Assembly: GCA_019916065.1 (NCBI GenBank)
Contig: CM034240.1
Location: 46,796,238 to 46,860,237 of the forward strand
Source of the DNA: Vitellaria paradoxa
Lineage: Eukaryota; Streptophyta; Magnoliopsida; Ericales; Sapotaceae
Direction of reading: 5' to 3'
Length of the DNA: 64,000 nucleotides
The notes beneath the pieces are model-generated. The model did not search any database. It was not told where the DNA came from and was given only the letters and a program-made list of their open reading frames with translations. Shown here one piece after another: positions 10,680 to 22,358 of this stretch (its first letter is position 1; each line of letters starts with the position of its first letter). A program made the translations under genes and the position numbers.

Positions 10680-10890
10680 TGAAGAATATTGTGAAAAGTA
10701 TTCTGCCGCTCTACATTTTCTCATTCATTCAATCATGCTATATATAACCAAGAGTTTACAAAGAAGCTAAGCTACAAATCAGGCTAAATTCTATCTTATG
10801 ATACATTCACCCAAAATAGATAAGGAAAGACATTATACAATCTCTATAAACAAGGAGAATATACAGTAAGAAATATTAGGATATTTATCA
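10680..10890 (-). repeat. Copia 5' LTR (211 bp)
   Basis: Minus-strand TGATAAATAT...ATTCTTCA, bounded by TG/CA, adjoining the primer binding site on one side and the gtact target duplication on the other. It is the only complete LTR of the element. Confidence 0.85.
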
Positions 10891-11572
10891 GTACTGGCTT
10901 AGCTCATAGCGCCTAAAATATTTTTGGTCAAGTGCTAAACCGACCAGAGGTACACAAGATACTTAACTGTCTATTGATTTGGTTTGGTTATGAATTAGTC
11001 TAATTTTTTATACCCCGATTCAAAGGATTTTTTTTTATTATCTTTTTAAAAAGTTACATAAAACAAAACCAACTAAAATATAATTATGAACATTTCTAGA
11101 TTCAGAATTTTTTAAAATTGCAAGTATGAAACGGGTCAACGAAAACTAATTACTTACACCCAATTAACCAATTAAACTAACAGCTAGATAAACTGCACTG
11201 ACTACCGAATCAACTCCTAATAATTACCGAATCGTATCAAATAATAATTACACAATATGATCGTATTAAAAAAGATAATATTATACTACTAATCACAAGA
11301 GCCGTTAAACAAACCAACAGCACAAACAAGAATGTGGGTAGTTGTCCAAACCAAATTGACTAATGATTCATGGCAACGAACATAAGCTACCTTTAGGGGA
11401 ATGTGGTCGTTGTACAAAAGAAACTGACGAATAGCTCGTCGCAATGTAAGCTACAACATGCATGCTCTCGTTATTGAAAAAAGGGGAAACAACAAACCCC
11501 AACAGAATCTATAATAGAAACACACACAAACAGAACCAACCCACTTCCACTTGAAGAAGAGGAAACTAATCT
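10891..11572. other. Intergenic and 3' region of the LEA gene, nothing else seen
   Basis: AT-rich unique-looking sequence between the copia element and the LEA stop codon. No coding exon or repeat border was recognised. Confidence 0.5.
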
Positions 11573-12744
11573 TTAAGTAGATTCCCCGGATGTGGGTGGT
11601 GTGGTGTCTGTTTTGTTTTTGTTGGGATCTTCTTCGCTGGAGAAGCCAAAGGTGCTCTTGACAGCCTCTTTGGCACCTTGAGCCATGCTCATCATCTGCT
11701 CCCCCGTCTTCTGAAACATGCCGGCGGTCTTCTCCTTCCCGGATTGTGCTGCCTCCTTGGCCGCCTCCGTCATCTCCGCTGCCTTCTGCTTGGTGGCCTC
11801 CGCGACCCCGGCAGCCTTCTCCTTGGCGGCGCCGGTCTTCTCCGACGCATATCTGCCCGTCTGTTCCTTCGTCTCGCGTGATTTCTCTTCGGCCTCCTCT
11901 GCTTTCTGCTTCGTGGACTCTGTCATCTGATCCGTCTTCTCCTGCGCAATTAACCAACACAATACCCTCAATACGAAACTCTTTGACACATATTATAGGC
12001 TTGTTCTATAAAACTAAACAAAATTCTACGAATTCTTATAACATTTAAGGTTGCTTATACACACAAATACGGTGGTGTTTGATTGCCAAAAATTTGGTAA
12101 AAAGTACAGTAAAAATACAAAAATTTAATACAAAAGTAATATGTGCTAAAATTTGATTGAAAGAAAGTATAAAAATTGATAAAAATTAGTGTGTTTTAGT
12201 TGATTTTGATCAACTAAATACACTCATAAAGTGTTAAATCACCAATTATTCTAAAAGTTCAAATTGTTACAAAATGAGAGTTAGCAATGTATATCAAATA
12301 ATTTCATCACTTTTCCTCACCTCCTTACGTGTTCACGTGCTGATTTAATTTACACGTAAAATAGAGATAAGTGAATCAAATCAAATAAGATGTATCAATA
12401 CAAATAAACAAAGTACACAGTAATAAACGAAAAATAATAATATTTGAACCAAAACCTCTTGAAATCAAATATTTAATATCATGTTAATTTACCAATTACT
12501 CTAAAAATTTAAACAATTAGGAAAGGTCAACAATTAGCCATGTTTGGAACTATACAAAAAAATATAAAATTTTACAAACACAAATTACGAAGTTGTAAAA
12601 TTTTAATTCTTTATTTACTATACAAAATAAGATGCACTAATTTTTACAATTTTATACAACTCCCAACACACCAAATATATAGGATCTCACCTCAGCTCGA
12701 CCCTCGAATTCACCAGTTTTGCAGCTCTGATCGTGAGACGCCAT
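11573..12744 (-). CDS. Group 3 (LEA_4-type) late embryogenesis abundant protein
   Basis: Exon 1 (12691-12744) encodes MASHDQSCKTGEFEGRAE and ends in GAG|GTGAG. Exon 2 (11573-11941) follows an acceptor tgcgcag and runs in phase to a stop, giving 140 aa. After residue 18 the protein is a nearly continuous amphipathic Lys/Glu/Ala/Thr-rich helix with the 11-residue-like repeats of LEA_4 proteins (EATKQKAAEMTEAAKEAAQ, KEKTAGMFQKTGEQM), then a Ser/Thr/Pro tail. There are no signal or membrane segments. Such proteins are disordered in solution and fold on drying to protect membranes and enzymes in seeds and stressed tissue. Two CACGTG motifs and a TATA box upstream suggest ABA control. It is the likely counterpart of Arabidopsis At3g15670. 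Confidence 0.9.
12541..12668. mobile_element. MITE in the LEA intron
   Basis: The left end tgtttggaactatacaa is mirrored by ttgtataaaattg...cccaacac on the other side (imperfect). The 128-bp body shares stretches such as aattacgaa.ttgtaaaattt and acaattttatacaactcc with the element at 47394-47540, so they are one family. It lies within the 749-bp LEA intron. Confidence 0.5.
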
Positions 12745-12870
12745 TGTTAGTGCTTGTGGTGGTAGTAGCTTTGTGGTACAACTAGTTTTTGCTAGACAGT
12801 GAAGGGAAGGGAATTGACAGATCTTGAGAGTTGCCAACGGTGGAAGAAGAAAGAAGAGCTTTGCGCATTT

Positions 12871-12941
12871 AGATATAGGACTTACCAATGAGCCTCTGCT
12901 TGACACGTGCTCTTCTGTCCGAGGCGTGTACAGGTCACGTG
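12871..12941 (-). promoter_or_regulatory. LEA promoter: TATA box and two CACGTG (ABRE/G-box) motifs
   Basis: Upstream of the ATG at 12744, the minus strand has tcctatatct (12871-12880) as a TATA box and two CACGTG palindromes at 12904-12909 and 12936-12941, 25-65 bp further up. ACGT-core elements this close to the TATA box are classic ABA-responsive elements bound by bZIP factors. The function is inferred from motif and gene identity. Confidence 0.6.
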
Positions 12942-13475
12942 TCCTTCACCGGCACTGTCCTTGTGGCGTTTTGATTGGAGCATATCTGAAAATTTTTCTA
13001 ATGTGCCCGTAAAATCTATGGGAATTTAGGAAAAATGAATTAATAAATTACCTCTCATCACAAATAATAATAATAATAAAATATATATGTGAAGAGGCCT
13101 AGTTTTTAAAAATTATTTTAATTAATTTGATATTTTATTATCTATAAAAAAAATTTAATCATTGATTATCATTAAAAGTCGATAGATTTTAAATTTCTAA
13201 CTAATTACATTAACAATTTACCGAAAAAAAATAACTATTTTAACTATTCAACAAAATTACTAACTAAATATATTATCAATTTTTATATTATTAATTAATT
13301 TATTTATTAAACATATTTTAATTGCACTGATTCTTTTATCAAACTAATGAATAATATTTGTTCCTAATCAAGTCCTTACTTCCATTCCGAACTTGGAACA
13401 GTGGATTTGAACTCGCTAGCTTCGCAGTCTTCTTGACTACGAAGATCACTTTCACAATAAGGGACGAGTATTTGG

Positions 13476-13597
13476 TGGTGTTTGGATGGTAAAAAAATTT
13501 AAAAAATTAGTGTAAAAGTAACATATGAAAAAATTTAATTAGAAGAAATTAATTTTTTTTAATAAGTTTTGGTAAATTTTAACTCCTCCAAACATGA
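13476..13597. mobile_element. MITE-like inverted repeat
   Basis: gtgtttggatggtaaa at the left is mirrored by aactcctccaaacatgac at the right, enclosing about 120 bp of AT-rich noncoding DNA. Confidence 0.4.
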
Positions 13598-14916
13598 CTT
13601 TTATTTAGGACTGGTTGATCTTATCATTCACGCGTACTCAGTGAGATTTGATTCATCTAAATTAATTAATTAAAAATGAAAAAGCTTGATTATTAAGAGT
13701 TAAAATGAAATATTATTTTATTTTTTAAAAAAATAATTAATTTATCTTTATTTTTTTAAATAACAACTTTTGGATGATAACACGAGTCCATACGACACGT
13801 GTGATATAACTTTAACTTTTTTTTTTTTTTTGATAATTTAGCGCTTTTGTCAAGTTATGAAGGAATTTTGTATTGATTTTTTAAATTAAAGAGAGTCATG
13901 CATTTTTTGGACTAAACCAAAAAGGAGTGAAGTAAAATTTTTCTTAATTTACCGTTAGTATATGTCGTGTATAATGCATATACTATCCTACAAAAATAAA
14001 GCACTTTTCTTTTTTTCTTTTTTTTCTCTTGATGATAAAAGTAATATTTTATTTTATGGAAAATAATTTATTATTAAATAATGATAGTAATTTCAATACT
14101 AATAAAGAAATTTGTTGTTATATTATATAAATTAAGTTTCTAGTTGTTTCTCTAAAAATTTGATGCAAAATTCATAATCATAATAACGAGGTAGCAGTGT
14201 TAGTAAAAACTGTAAAAAGATATGTTAGATAACATACGGTTTGCTTATTCTTATTTTTGCAACATATGAATTGAAATCTCATATATTTATTCATGAAATA
14301 TAAACTTTTATCCACCTCTCCTTTTTTCTATTTAGGGCCTATTAGGTGCTCCAAAAAAGGTAAAAAAATACTAAAAATTTCTAAAAATCTCTAAAATTCT
14401 TTAATACATTTTGTACTTCTCGTAATTCGTAAAATTTCTACAATTTTTTATATATATCTACGTATTCTAACAAATTTTTACAAATCTCAATAAATTTTAT
14501 ACAAACTCCGATACCATTTCACAAATCTCAATAACTTTTCTGCAAATCCCAAAAACTTTTTAAGTATTTTCAATAAATTCTGAAGCAAAACCATTAAGAG
14601 GAACTAAAAAAACTGTTAGGATAATTTCTCTCTCCAAAAAAGTGACAAAAAAATTAAAAAATTTTACTATTCATATTTGAAAAACGTAATTTGGTTACTA
14701 CGTGCCAAATGTCAAAAAATTCTCCAAACCATAATTTTCGCTATTTTTCGTTATTTTTTACTATGTCAAACCAACCGTTGAAGTACTATTGCAATTAAGT
14801 TTTTCACATTCTTTTTGGGGGGGGAGGGGAAGGGGAGTTTCGGAGAGTCGGATGATACTTTAATCTTTTTTTTTTTTTTATTGAGAAAATTGAGTTATTT
14901 ATTAAGCTGCACATTC

Positions 14917-15960
14917 GGACATCTTATTATACTCAAAAGAGTTTTTCTATAAAAATATCTCTCATATTATCTCTCTTTTTTATTTTTCAATTATCAAATG
15001 CACTTATTATATTCTCAAATTATTTAATTCTATTCTATTTGGCCCGAATACTAAGTTAATGAAAAAATTGTCATGCGTGAGTCATATAACCTTGTTCACC
15101 CCATTTTATGCGTATAATGGTCAATGTATATTTATTCTTCCCGTTTGACTCCAAAAAATTTATGTTTTTAAATATAAATTATGAATATAAATTATTAAAA
15201 TTATATTTTTATTAAATATAATTTTATGAATTTATTTTAAATTTTAAATATATGTTTTGGATAAAATACTTTGTCTTAAAATATATTTTTTAAATATAAT
15301 TTTATGAATTTAAAATTATAATTTATATTCATAATTTTATAATTTTAAATATATCTTTTTTATTCAGATCTATTTAAATTATATCATTAACTAATATATG
15401 ATCATTATGTGATTCAAAAATAATTTACTCACTAATAGTTTAGTTATCTTTGTTTATGGTATTTATCTAAATACATTAGTTAATAATATAATTTAAATAG
15501 ATCTGAATTTAAAAGATATATTTACAATTATAAAATTATGAATATAAATTATAATTTTAAATTCATAAAATTATATTTAAAAAATATATTTTAAAACAAA
15601 GAATTTTATCTAAAACATATATTTAAAATAAATTCATAAAATTATATTTAATAAAACTATATTTTAATAATTTATATTTAAAAACATATACTTTTTGACA
15701 CTAAATGAGAGAAATAGATATGAACTGACCATTATACCCCTGGAGCGGAGTGAAAAGTGTCACATAATCCGCACATGACAATTTTTTTCGTTAACTTTAA
15801 TATATGGAGTTAATATTTAGATCAAGTAAAACAGAATTAGATAGTTCGAGAATATAATATGTACATTTGATAGTTTGAGAACAAAATAAAAAAAAAGAAA
15901 GATAGTTCAAGAAATATTTTCATAAAAAAGCTCTTCTCAAAATTTAAAATATATGAGTGC
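14917..15960. mobile_element. Long AT-rich foldback element (~1 kb)
   Basis: The two halves are imperfect inverted copies over almost the full length. Inner arms: attcagatctatttaaatta (from about 15363) against its complement at 15490-15509, loop at about 15402-15473. Middle arms: tataatggtca at 15113-15123 against tgaccattata at 15725-15735. Outer arms: actcaaaagag (14931) against ctcttctcaaaat (15931). A 7-bp cacattc occurs just outside both ends (14910-14916 and 15961-15967) and may be the target duplication. No transposase is encoded, so it is a non-autonomous foldback or MULE-like MITE. Confidence 0.7.
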
Positions 15961-16416
15961 CACATTCATATATTTTTTTATTGTATTCTTATCATATCTA
16001 TATCCTCGTTATTTTAACATTATTATATACGCATCCGTTACCTTATTTTGTTGGTAGCCTGTACTCGTGCTTCTTAATTTTTGTAACATTGCTTTATTTT
16101 TTTTGCAAACCAAACACTGCGTAGAAATTCAAGTTTTTGTTCCTTGACAACGGAAAAGAAGGAAAATAGAATGCAACAAACAATTCCCTCACCACAGAAA
16201 CTTCAATTCAAACAAGAATTTTCACTCTGCTGTCCATTTTCATGACATATTTCCACTTGAATGCCATTACAAAGCCTGATCCTCATCTGTTACTGTAAGA
16301 TGATATGATAGACTTGCCTAATTTGATTAACATTTAAATGGGTGATCAAGCACCAGAAACTCAAATTCATATTTAAATTCATGGATCCACTCACACCCAC
16401 GAGAGAGAGGGGAAGA

Positions 16417-16451
<35 letters not shown>

Positions 16452-16757
16452 ATAGCCCCCTAAATTAATTAGTACAAAAAGGTGAACACAAAATGCTCAA
16501 AACTACAGAAGTAGAACTACAACCAGAACAAATCCCATGTAGGTGGCTGTGAGCCAGAAGAAAAAGAAACATAACCAAGACTTATTGTAAGACTCAGGGA
16601 GAAGACAAAATGGGCATTAGAAAGGTTAATTCACCTATACCATCATATAACTTGCACCCTCTAATCTATATGTATATATGAATATATATGCCTTCTACTT
16701 CTGTTATTTATTCTCCCCCCCCCCCCAAGTCCCTACTAGCCGCGGCTGGAAAAAGAT

Positions 16758-19700
16758 TTAAGAGCGCGATCCATCAAGCCCAAGCCTCCCATTTAGCCAA
16801 TTGCAGACTTCATCCATCTCTTTAGGGACTGTGTAGTGACCAAGCCTGCACAATAATACAAAGATTCAGAAAACTGCTCTGTGATCCCTCAAGTGCATGA
16901 ATGTAAATCTTCAAAAACAAAAATACAAGTCAGATACCCCTCGTAGGTTCTGAATGTAAGCAATCGAAATCCTGCTAAGCTCAGGAAGTGTACAGACTTT
17001 TCACCATGTTTGTAAGCAACCACATCATCACCTACAACAGGTAAACAACAACACAGCAAAATGTTAACTACCGAACTTAAGAGTAAATAGATTTTATTTG
17101 TCCTCTGTCAAATATATTAATGGTGAAAACTGAAACAGAAAGAGTTAAAAAATTAGGTTGCGCTGTGAAATATGAACACAAAGTAGATGTATATAAAATC
17201 TTTTGGAAGCAATATAATTATAGGGGTGCTTGGAACAAGGGTTTGTGGAAGGTGTTGGGGGGGGGGAAGTGGAGGGAAAAGATAGGAACTTGTATATATT
17301 CATTTTTTTTATTATAATTGATTAAAAACAAATTCAAATTTGATTTTTTGAGAAATATCTACTTATTTTCTTCTCATTTTTCTACCCATACCAAAAATAA
17401 AAAACAAATTTAACATTTTTCGTTTCATTTTGCTTTTCTACCTCTTCCCTCAACAAATCCCTGTTCCAAATGCACCCTATGTGAAGAAACATCTTCTGAG
17501 GCAAAGGGCAGTTGCAGAAAAGTGCTTTCCTTGACTAATGAAGCAATTAACCATCTCAATAACTAATCATTAGGTACAAGATACACTTCCTCAAAATTAG
17601 CAATGAGATTCTAATTTAGATTCTATGGGGGTATTGAATAGAAAGTAATTATAGATTTCGTCAATGGAACTGTCTTTTAACGAGGTCAACTAGCATGGTG
17701 ATGTTCTAAGACAAGTGCTTGGGTGGGACATTTAATCTAAAAGGATTTAGTGGTCAAATTCTGAGTACACTGATTGGACTAGTTGAATATGAGTAGCACT
17801 GCATCAACATATACTTAATGCTATCAACAAGCTGAATAGTGATATCTATGGCATTTAGGTATTTTAATGAGATTTAGACAGGTGATAATATGACTTATTG
17901 TAGTGTCAAATAGCTGGGATAAAGAATTGATAACCACAGTCGTGGAGTGCTGAGTCAATGTGTCACCTATATTCAGAGAAGTAGCTTCGTTTTTGAATGG
18001 TAAACTCGGTTTCCTAGAGTCAAAGACAGTTAAGATAACTATTCTAGTGTGGCTAGCAAAAGTAAGTTTCGATGAAAGGTTGAGAAGGATCCCCAGAATA
18101 AAATTTTTCATGTCTCGATGGATTAACTCAGTCAACAGGGATGATAAGCTAAGGTTGCAGTAGATGTCACAAAGACCAAAATCACGCTGATATTTTAAAA
18201 GCAACAGTTTTGCAGGCTTCTCATGAGTTTGATGCCAAATGCATGCAGTTGAATAGTAGAACAGACATACTCAACCCAAGCAAATTTAAAAAACCAGCGT
18301 CTAAAATACATGACACATACAGATTCCGTGACAGAACAAAATGGGCAAGGATGCAGCGCGCCTTGCAGCCTCATGCGATCCTTCTATCTTATTCCTCAAG
18401 CTCCTGCATAAACTAGACGTTATTTTAACAAGGATGGGAATATTATTAGGAGCACTTCTCTATACGCACCCTGCATGAATTAAGTACTACTTTCAAAAGG
18501 ATTCATGAACCAACGATAAGTAAGCTGTACTTAAGATGCTTGCTTAGTGCATTTTTTTATTTTTTATTTTTTTCCACCAAACTTCTAACTTATTTTGACC
18601 ACCTAAGAACACAGAATTATATTATGGATGAACCATCAAACAATATATTTGAGAACCATCCTGTATGAAGATTATTTTTGAGGCAGAGGCTAGTAAAAGT
18701 CAACTGATTTCCTCCTTTCCTTTTATTTGGTCAGTCAGTTATCCCCAGCAAATAATATAAAACACGTATAAGAGGGACAAAAAGGCAATAGTGTTCAGTG
18801 TAAAAAGGACAGCCTAGTGCGCGAGGCTGCCACCTATGAGGGGTCTAGGAAGGGGCAATATATGCAGCCCTACCCCCAATAAGTGGAGAGACTGTTTCCA
18901 AGTTAATATGTGAAGGAAAATATTGCATTTGTACCTTGAACAAGGAAGCCAACCGCTTAGGCCAACAATAGCCCTTAAGTTAATGGGGTAAGGGGTACCG
19001 TTTCCATATTTTCCATGGGCAAAACAAGTTGCAGAGTAGAGGGCAGTAGCAGCACCCATGCTGAAGCCCCCAATACCAAGTTTAACTGTAAAGAAGTTAA
19101 TCAACAAGTAAATTAAAACCTGAAAATGTTGGACAACAACATATTGTAATCACACTAATCAGTTCAAATGGTCTAAACAGCAACAGTTAAAAACACGTGT
19201 CTACAATCATAACATGTAAAATGTAACTTGGACAATGGGAGAACTTGAGGACATTAACCAAGTAAACTTAACATGTGGAATTAATGTGTTAAAAAGATAA
19301 TAATAATGAAAACAAGTGGAGGCATATAAGCACCGGACTATGAAGCACAGATACGGATACGGGAGCGGGTACGAGTACGGATGCGGATACAGGAAACTGC
19401 AATTTTCAAAAATGAGGATACGGGAACGGCGAAGATACGGCAAAAAAATAAATAAATAAATAAAATATATATTTTATTAAAAATATTTTTGAAGATAGCA
19501 TTTATATACTGCTAGACATTATATAAATAACAATTATATAGCATGAAAAATACCATTCAATCCATAAAAAAGCTAGATTTAATTTTCAATCTTTTTTCAA
19601 TCTGTGTTTTAAAACCATAATCTCTAAATTTTAAAATTCATATATTTTCAATTTATATCACTATTCTAATATCAATACAACAATAATTAGAATAAAAGAA

Positions 19701-22358
19701 AAAATAAAGAGAAAGTTGTGCACAAACAAAGGAAAGCAGTAGCCGAAAATCACCGGGATTGCTGGAGTCGAGCAAACGTGTGCCGTCGAGGTTCGTCGAG
19801 ATCTAGGACTTTTCTTTTTTTTTTTTCCTTCGTGTGTCTCAGGTATAACATAACATAAGAATAATTATTAAGTTATATTATAGTTAATTATAGTTTGATC
19901 CCTACTAAAATTTTATCATATCAATTTTACCCCCCAAAAAAAGGTTTAAAATATTACATTTGGACCCCCGCCGTATCTTAGCCGTATTTTGCCCGTATCT
20001 CAGCCGTATCCTGTGCAAAATTTAAAATAAAAAATTAGGATACGCCACGATACGTATCCAGCTGTATCCGTATCCACGGAGTATCCGATACGAGTGCGGC
20101 ACCTAATTTGACGTATCCGTGCTTCATAGGCACCGGATTTCACCTTCAAGATTGCCAAGGCAATCTGAATCAATTATGATATCTGATGAAAACTTCTATC
20201 ATGATGGATAAAAGAACTGAACATGTGGCAATTGTCATGATAGATAAAACAACAGAACCAATAAAGCAACAAGAGAAACACTTACTATCCGCAGGCTCTC
20301 CTGACAACAAGTTTGCAATATGTGCTGCAGAAGCATCTAAACCTTCAACATCATCTGTAGTATCTTCTGAAAGTTCTCCAACGTCAAACCCTGATATGCA
20401 CCATAAAGCATAAAGGCACTTCACACAATTTTACCACTGTTAGTTTTAACAGCATCAAAAGAAATCTATCTTTAGTCTTACATGCAGTGCAAGGGAATCC
20501 ACCAAGCATGGCCACAGGACGAGTAGGAGCAGTTGGACATATCCATTTGACCTGAATAGTAAAATTTCAGCATAAACAAATTATAACAACCAAGTTTCAC
20601 AAACTCCAGGAAGAAAAGGATATTCTCCGACTATGAGAGCAGAAAAGTACTACTCTTACATGGTCAAGAGGCTATGTAGCATGAAAACAAAAATGAAGTT
20701 AAAAAATATTTCAAGGGAAATGTATCCTTACATTTGGAAGTGGAAGTGTTTCCAAGAGTTGGGGCCAGCTGAAATAACAAACATAGCACAGAATGAATTA
20801 ACCAGGTTAATAAACAGAGAATCAATCCATGAACGACAAGAATCCAAACCCACGAGTTCAAGGTCTCTTTGCAGGTCTTAATGATCATTATTTCAACAAA
20901 TCAAAGAAATAAACAGTTCATCATGTTTAGCAATTAGTTTATAATATAATTAACATTTGGGTCCCAATAGTTAAGTAAAACCAGAATACCAAGTGAAGAA
21001 ATCATTAAGAAACTTTGCAAAGTTGAAGGAAAGCCAAATCTTTCTTGAATTAGGGTTTTGTGGTCATCACATGATTCACACCACAGTGGGGAGCTTGGAA
21101 AAAGAATTTATGATTTTGATGTTTACTTCCATCTGTCAGAATATCCTCCCTGAAAAGATACTAGCTGTTTGCTTAGCAGGCAAAAGAACCAAGTTAGTGA
21201 GCTAAGGGCCCCAACGAGGCATCAGGCATAAGTTTTTCCCCTAATTCAAGATTTCCCAAATTAAGCCCAGATTGAACAAAAAAAAAAAAAAGAAACAGCA
21301 CTTAAAGAAATCAAGTTTTATATGATTTAGAGATGCCACTGCTTTCTTACATCAACTCAATCAAAATTATAATCACAGTGAAAAGTGAAAGGGGTGCTCA
21401 CCATGAAAGATATTTAACATCAAGCCACAACCTGGCCTCGAAAAGAACTTGCCAAGATATTGACTTTCTTATAATCGTATTGCACTTTTCTTTTGTTTTT
21501 TAACAAAAAGTCCACCATTTCATAACAAAAAGCGTAAACCTATTATAAAATGAAAAAGAATGATATTCCAACAACACAATTATCTCAGCAAGTCAGAATC
21601 AGACAGTAAAATTAGGGGCCGAGGAAAATGAATTTCAAAAGAAGTGCTGTTCTCCAACTGTCAATATAAGCGTTCACAAAAACTATAAGCTCTGTCCAGC
21701 CTTATGATAATAGGGAATCTAGTTATAAAATATCTCCAGTCCAAAAGGAGAGATTTTCAAAATATCAAATTGAGGATATATATTAACAGGCAGAATTTGT
21801 AGAAGCAGGATTATTTCCCCACTACATGCAAGTTTTTCTTTCAAGCAGAAAAGATGAGAGTCAAATTAGTAAAAAGAATGCACATCCTTTGATTTTGATC
21901 AAAAGAATGCTGACGAACATCCATTAAAAAAATTACCAATAAAAGGATATTATTAGTGGAAAAGTAATCATTCTACCTCGAACCATTATCCCCAAGACCA
22001 TGTAACCAGACTATTGTAGCCTGGTGTTTTCCTTTTGGCTTCACCACATATGTCCTTCCAAATTCAAATGTCCTCCTAGTTGTTCTACTACCTGATATTT
22101 GCAGCAACAAAGTCATTGTTTGGAGATCATACAAGTTTGAAGTAAATAAACAAAGTTACACAAAGGCTGAAAAAATCATCATCCAAATATAACTGACTCC
22201 AATCTTTCCATAGAAAAGAAAAAACCCAACTTAAACAGTTAAAGGAATAGGATAACAAATGGGACTCCACTCTACCAATAAGAGAGAAGAGCAAAAAAGT
22301 AAAAAATAAAAAAAAAAATAAACTAACCAGAACCCATAGAAGGGTTTGTTCGACTCAT
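16758..22358 (-). CDS. Acyl-protein thioesterase-like alpha/beta hydrolase
   Basis: Nine exons with GT/AG borders join in phase to 257 aa: 22328-22358, 21977-22091, 20732-20768, 20482-20551, 20286-20390, 18935-19085, 18321-18403, 16938-17031 and 16758-16845. The protein has the carboxylesterase/lysophospholipase fold: the HGLGD oxyanion loop at residues 41-45, nucleophile Ser128 in GFSMG, Asp199 in DDVV, and His232 in LGHYTVP, so the triad is complete. Length matches plant homologues (about 255 aa). These enzymes hydrolyse thioester-linked acyl groups from S-acylated proteins or lysophospholipids; the natural plant substrate is not known from sequence. There is no signal peptide, so it is probably cytosolic. 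Intron 5 carries a TIR transposon and intron 7 a MITE. It is probably orthologous to Arabidopsis At3g15650. Confidence 0.93.
17222..17479. mobile_element. MITE in thioesterase intron 7
   Basis: The left end aggggtgcttggaacaaggg is mirrored by ccctgttccaaatgcaccct at the right. The body is T-rich and noncoding. The TIR and subterminal gggtttgtgg/tttgtgg are shared with the element at 26366-26610 in COX5b. Confidence 0.6.
19330..20137. mobile_element. 792-bp non-autonomous TIR transposon, hAT-like, in thioesterase intron 5
   Basis: The element (19338-20129) starts ctatgaagcac.gatacg and ends with the complement cgtatccgtgcttcatag. It is flanked by perfect 8-bp repeats gcaccgga (19330-19337 and 20130-20137). 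An 8-bp target duplication is the hAT signature. Subterminal regions at both ends carry many copies of a cggatac/gtatccg motif, as expected for transposase binding sites. No transposase ORF is present. The centre is AT-rich. Confidence 0.85.

Larger units (their letters stand above)
5496..10890 (-). mobile_element. Ty1/copia retrotransposon with an internal inversion
   Basis: The outer LTR ends lie at 5496 and 10890 in the same orientation (5' LTR on the right), flanked by gtatt (5491-5495) and gtact (10891-10895), a 5-bp target duplication with one mismatch. From the right, on the minus strand: LTR, primer binding site, gag with a CCHC knuckle, protease, pre-integrase and integrase. The rest (RT, RNase H, polypurine tract and an LTR, 5614-7920) is on the plus strand, i.e. 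inverted within the element. About 85 bp of the integrase/RT boundary occurs at both 5617-5701 and 7921-8004 in opposite orientations, and about 118 bp of LTR occurs at both 5496-5613 and 7803-7920. Gag-protease-integrase-RT-RNase H is the copia order. Many frameshifts and stops show it is dead. A SINE at 8934-9272 is nested inside. Confidence 0.9.
12950..16757. other. AT-rich intergenic DNA with MITEs and a foldback
   Basis: No coding exon was found. Contents are MITE-like inverted repeats (13476-13597), AT-rich filler, the long foldback at 14917-15960, and a (GA)n run at about 16421-16450. The segment 16450-16757 is the 3' flank of the thioesterase gene. Confidence 0.6.

Noticed and set aside
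5496..10890. Two separate copia elements in opposite orientation
   Set aside because: There is only one set of outer LTR ends with a target duplication, domains are complementary and not redundant, and the two internal junctions lack LTR termini.
11678..12048. Plus-strand ORFs opposite the LEA gene
   Set aside because: They are shadows of the repetitive LEA coding strand.
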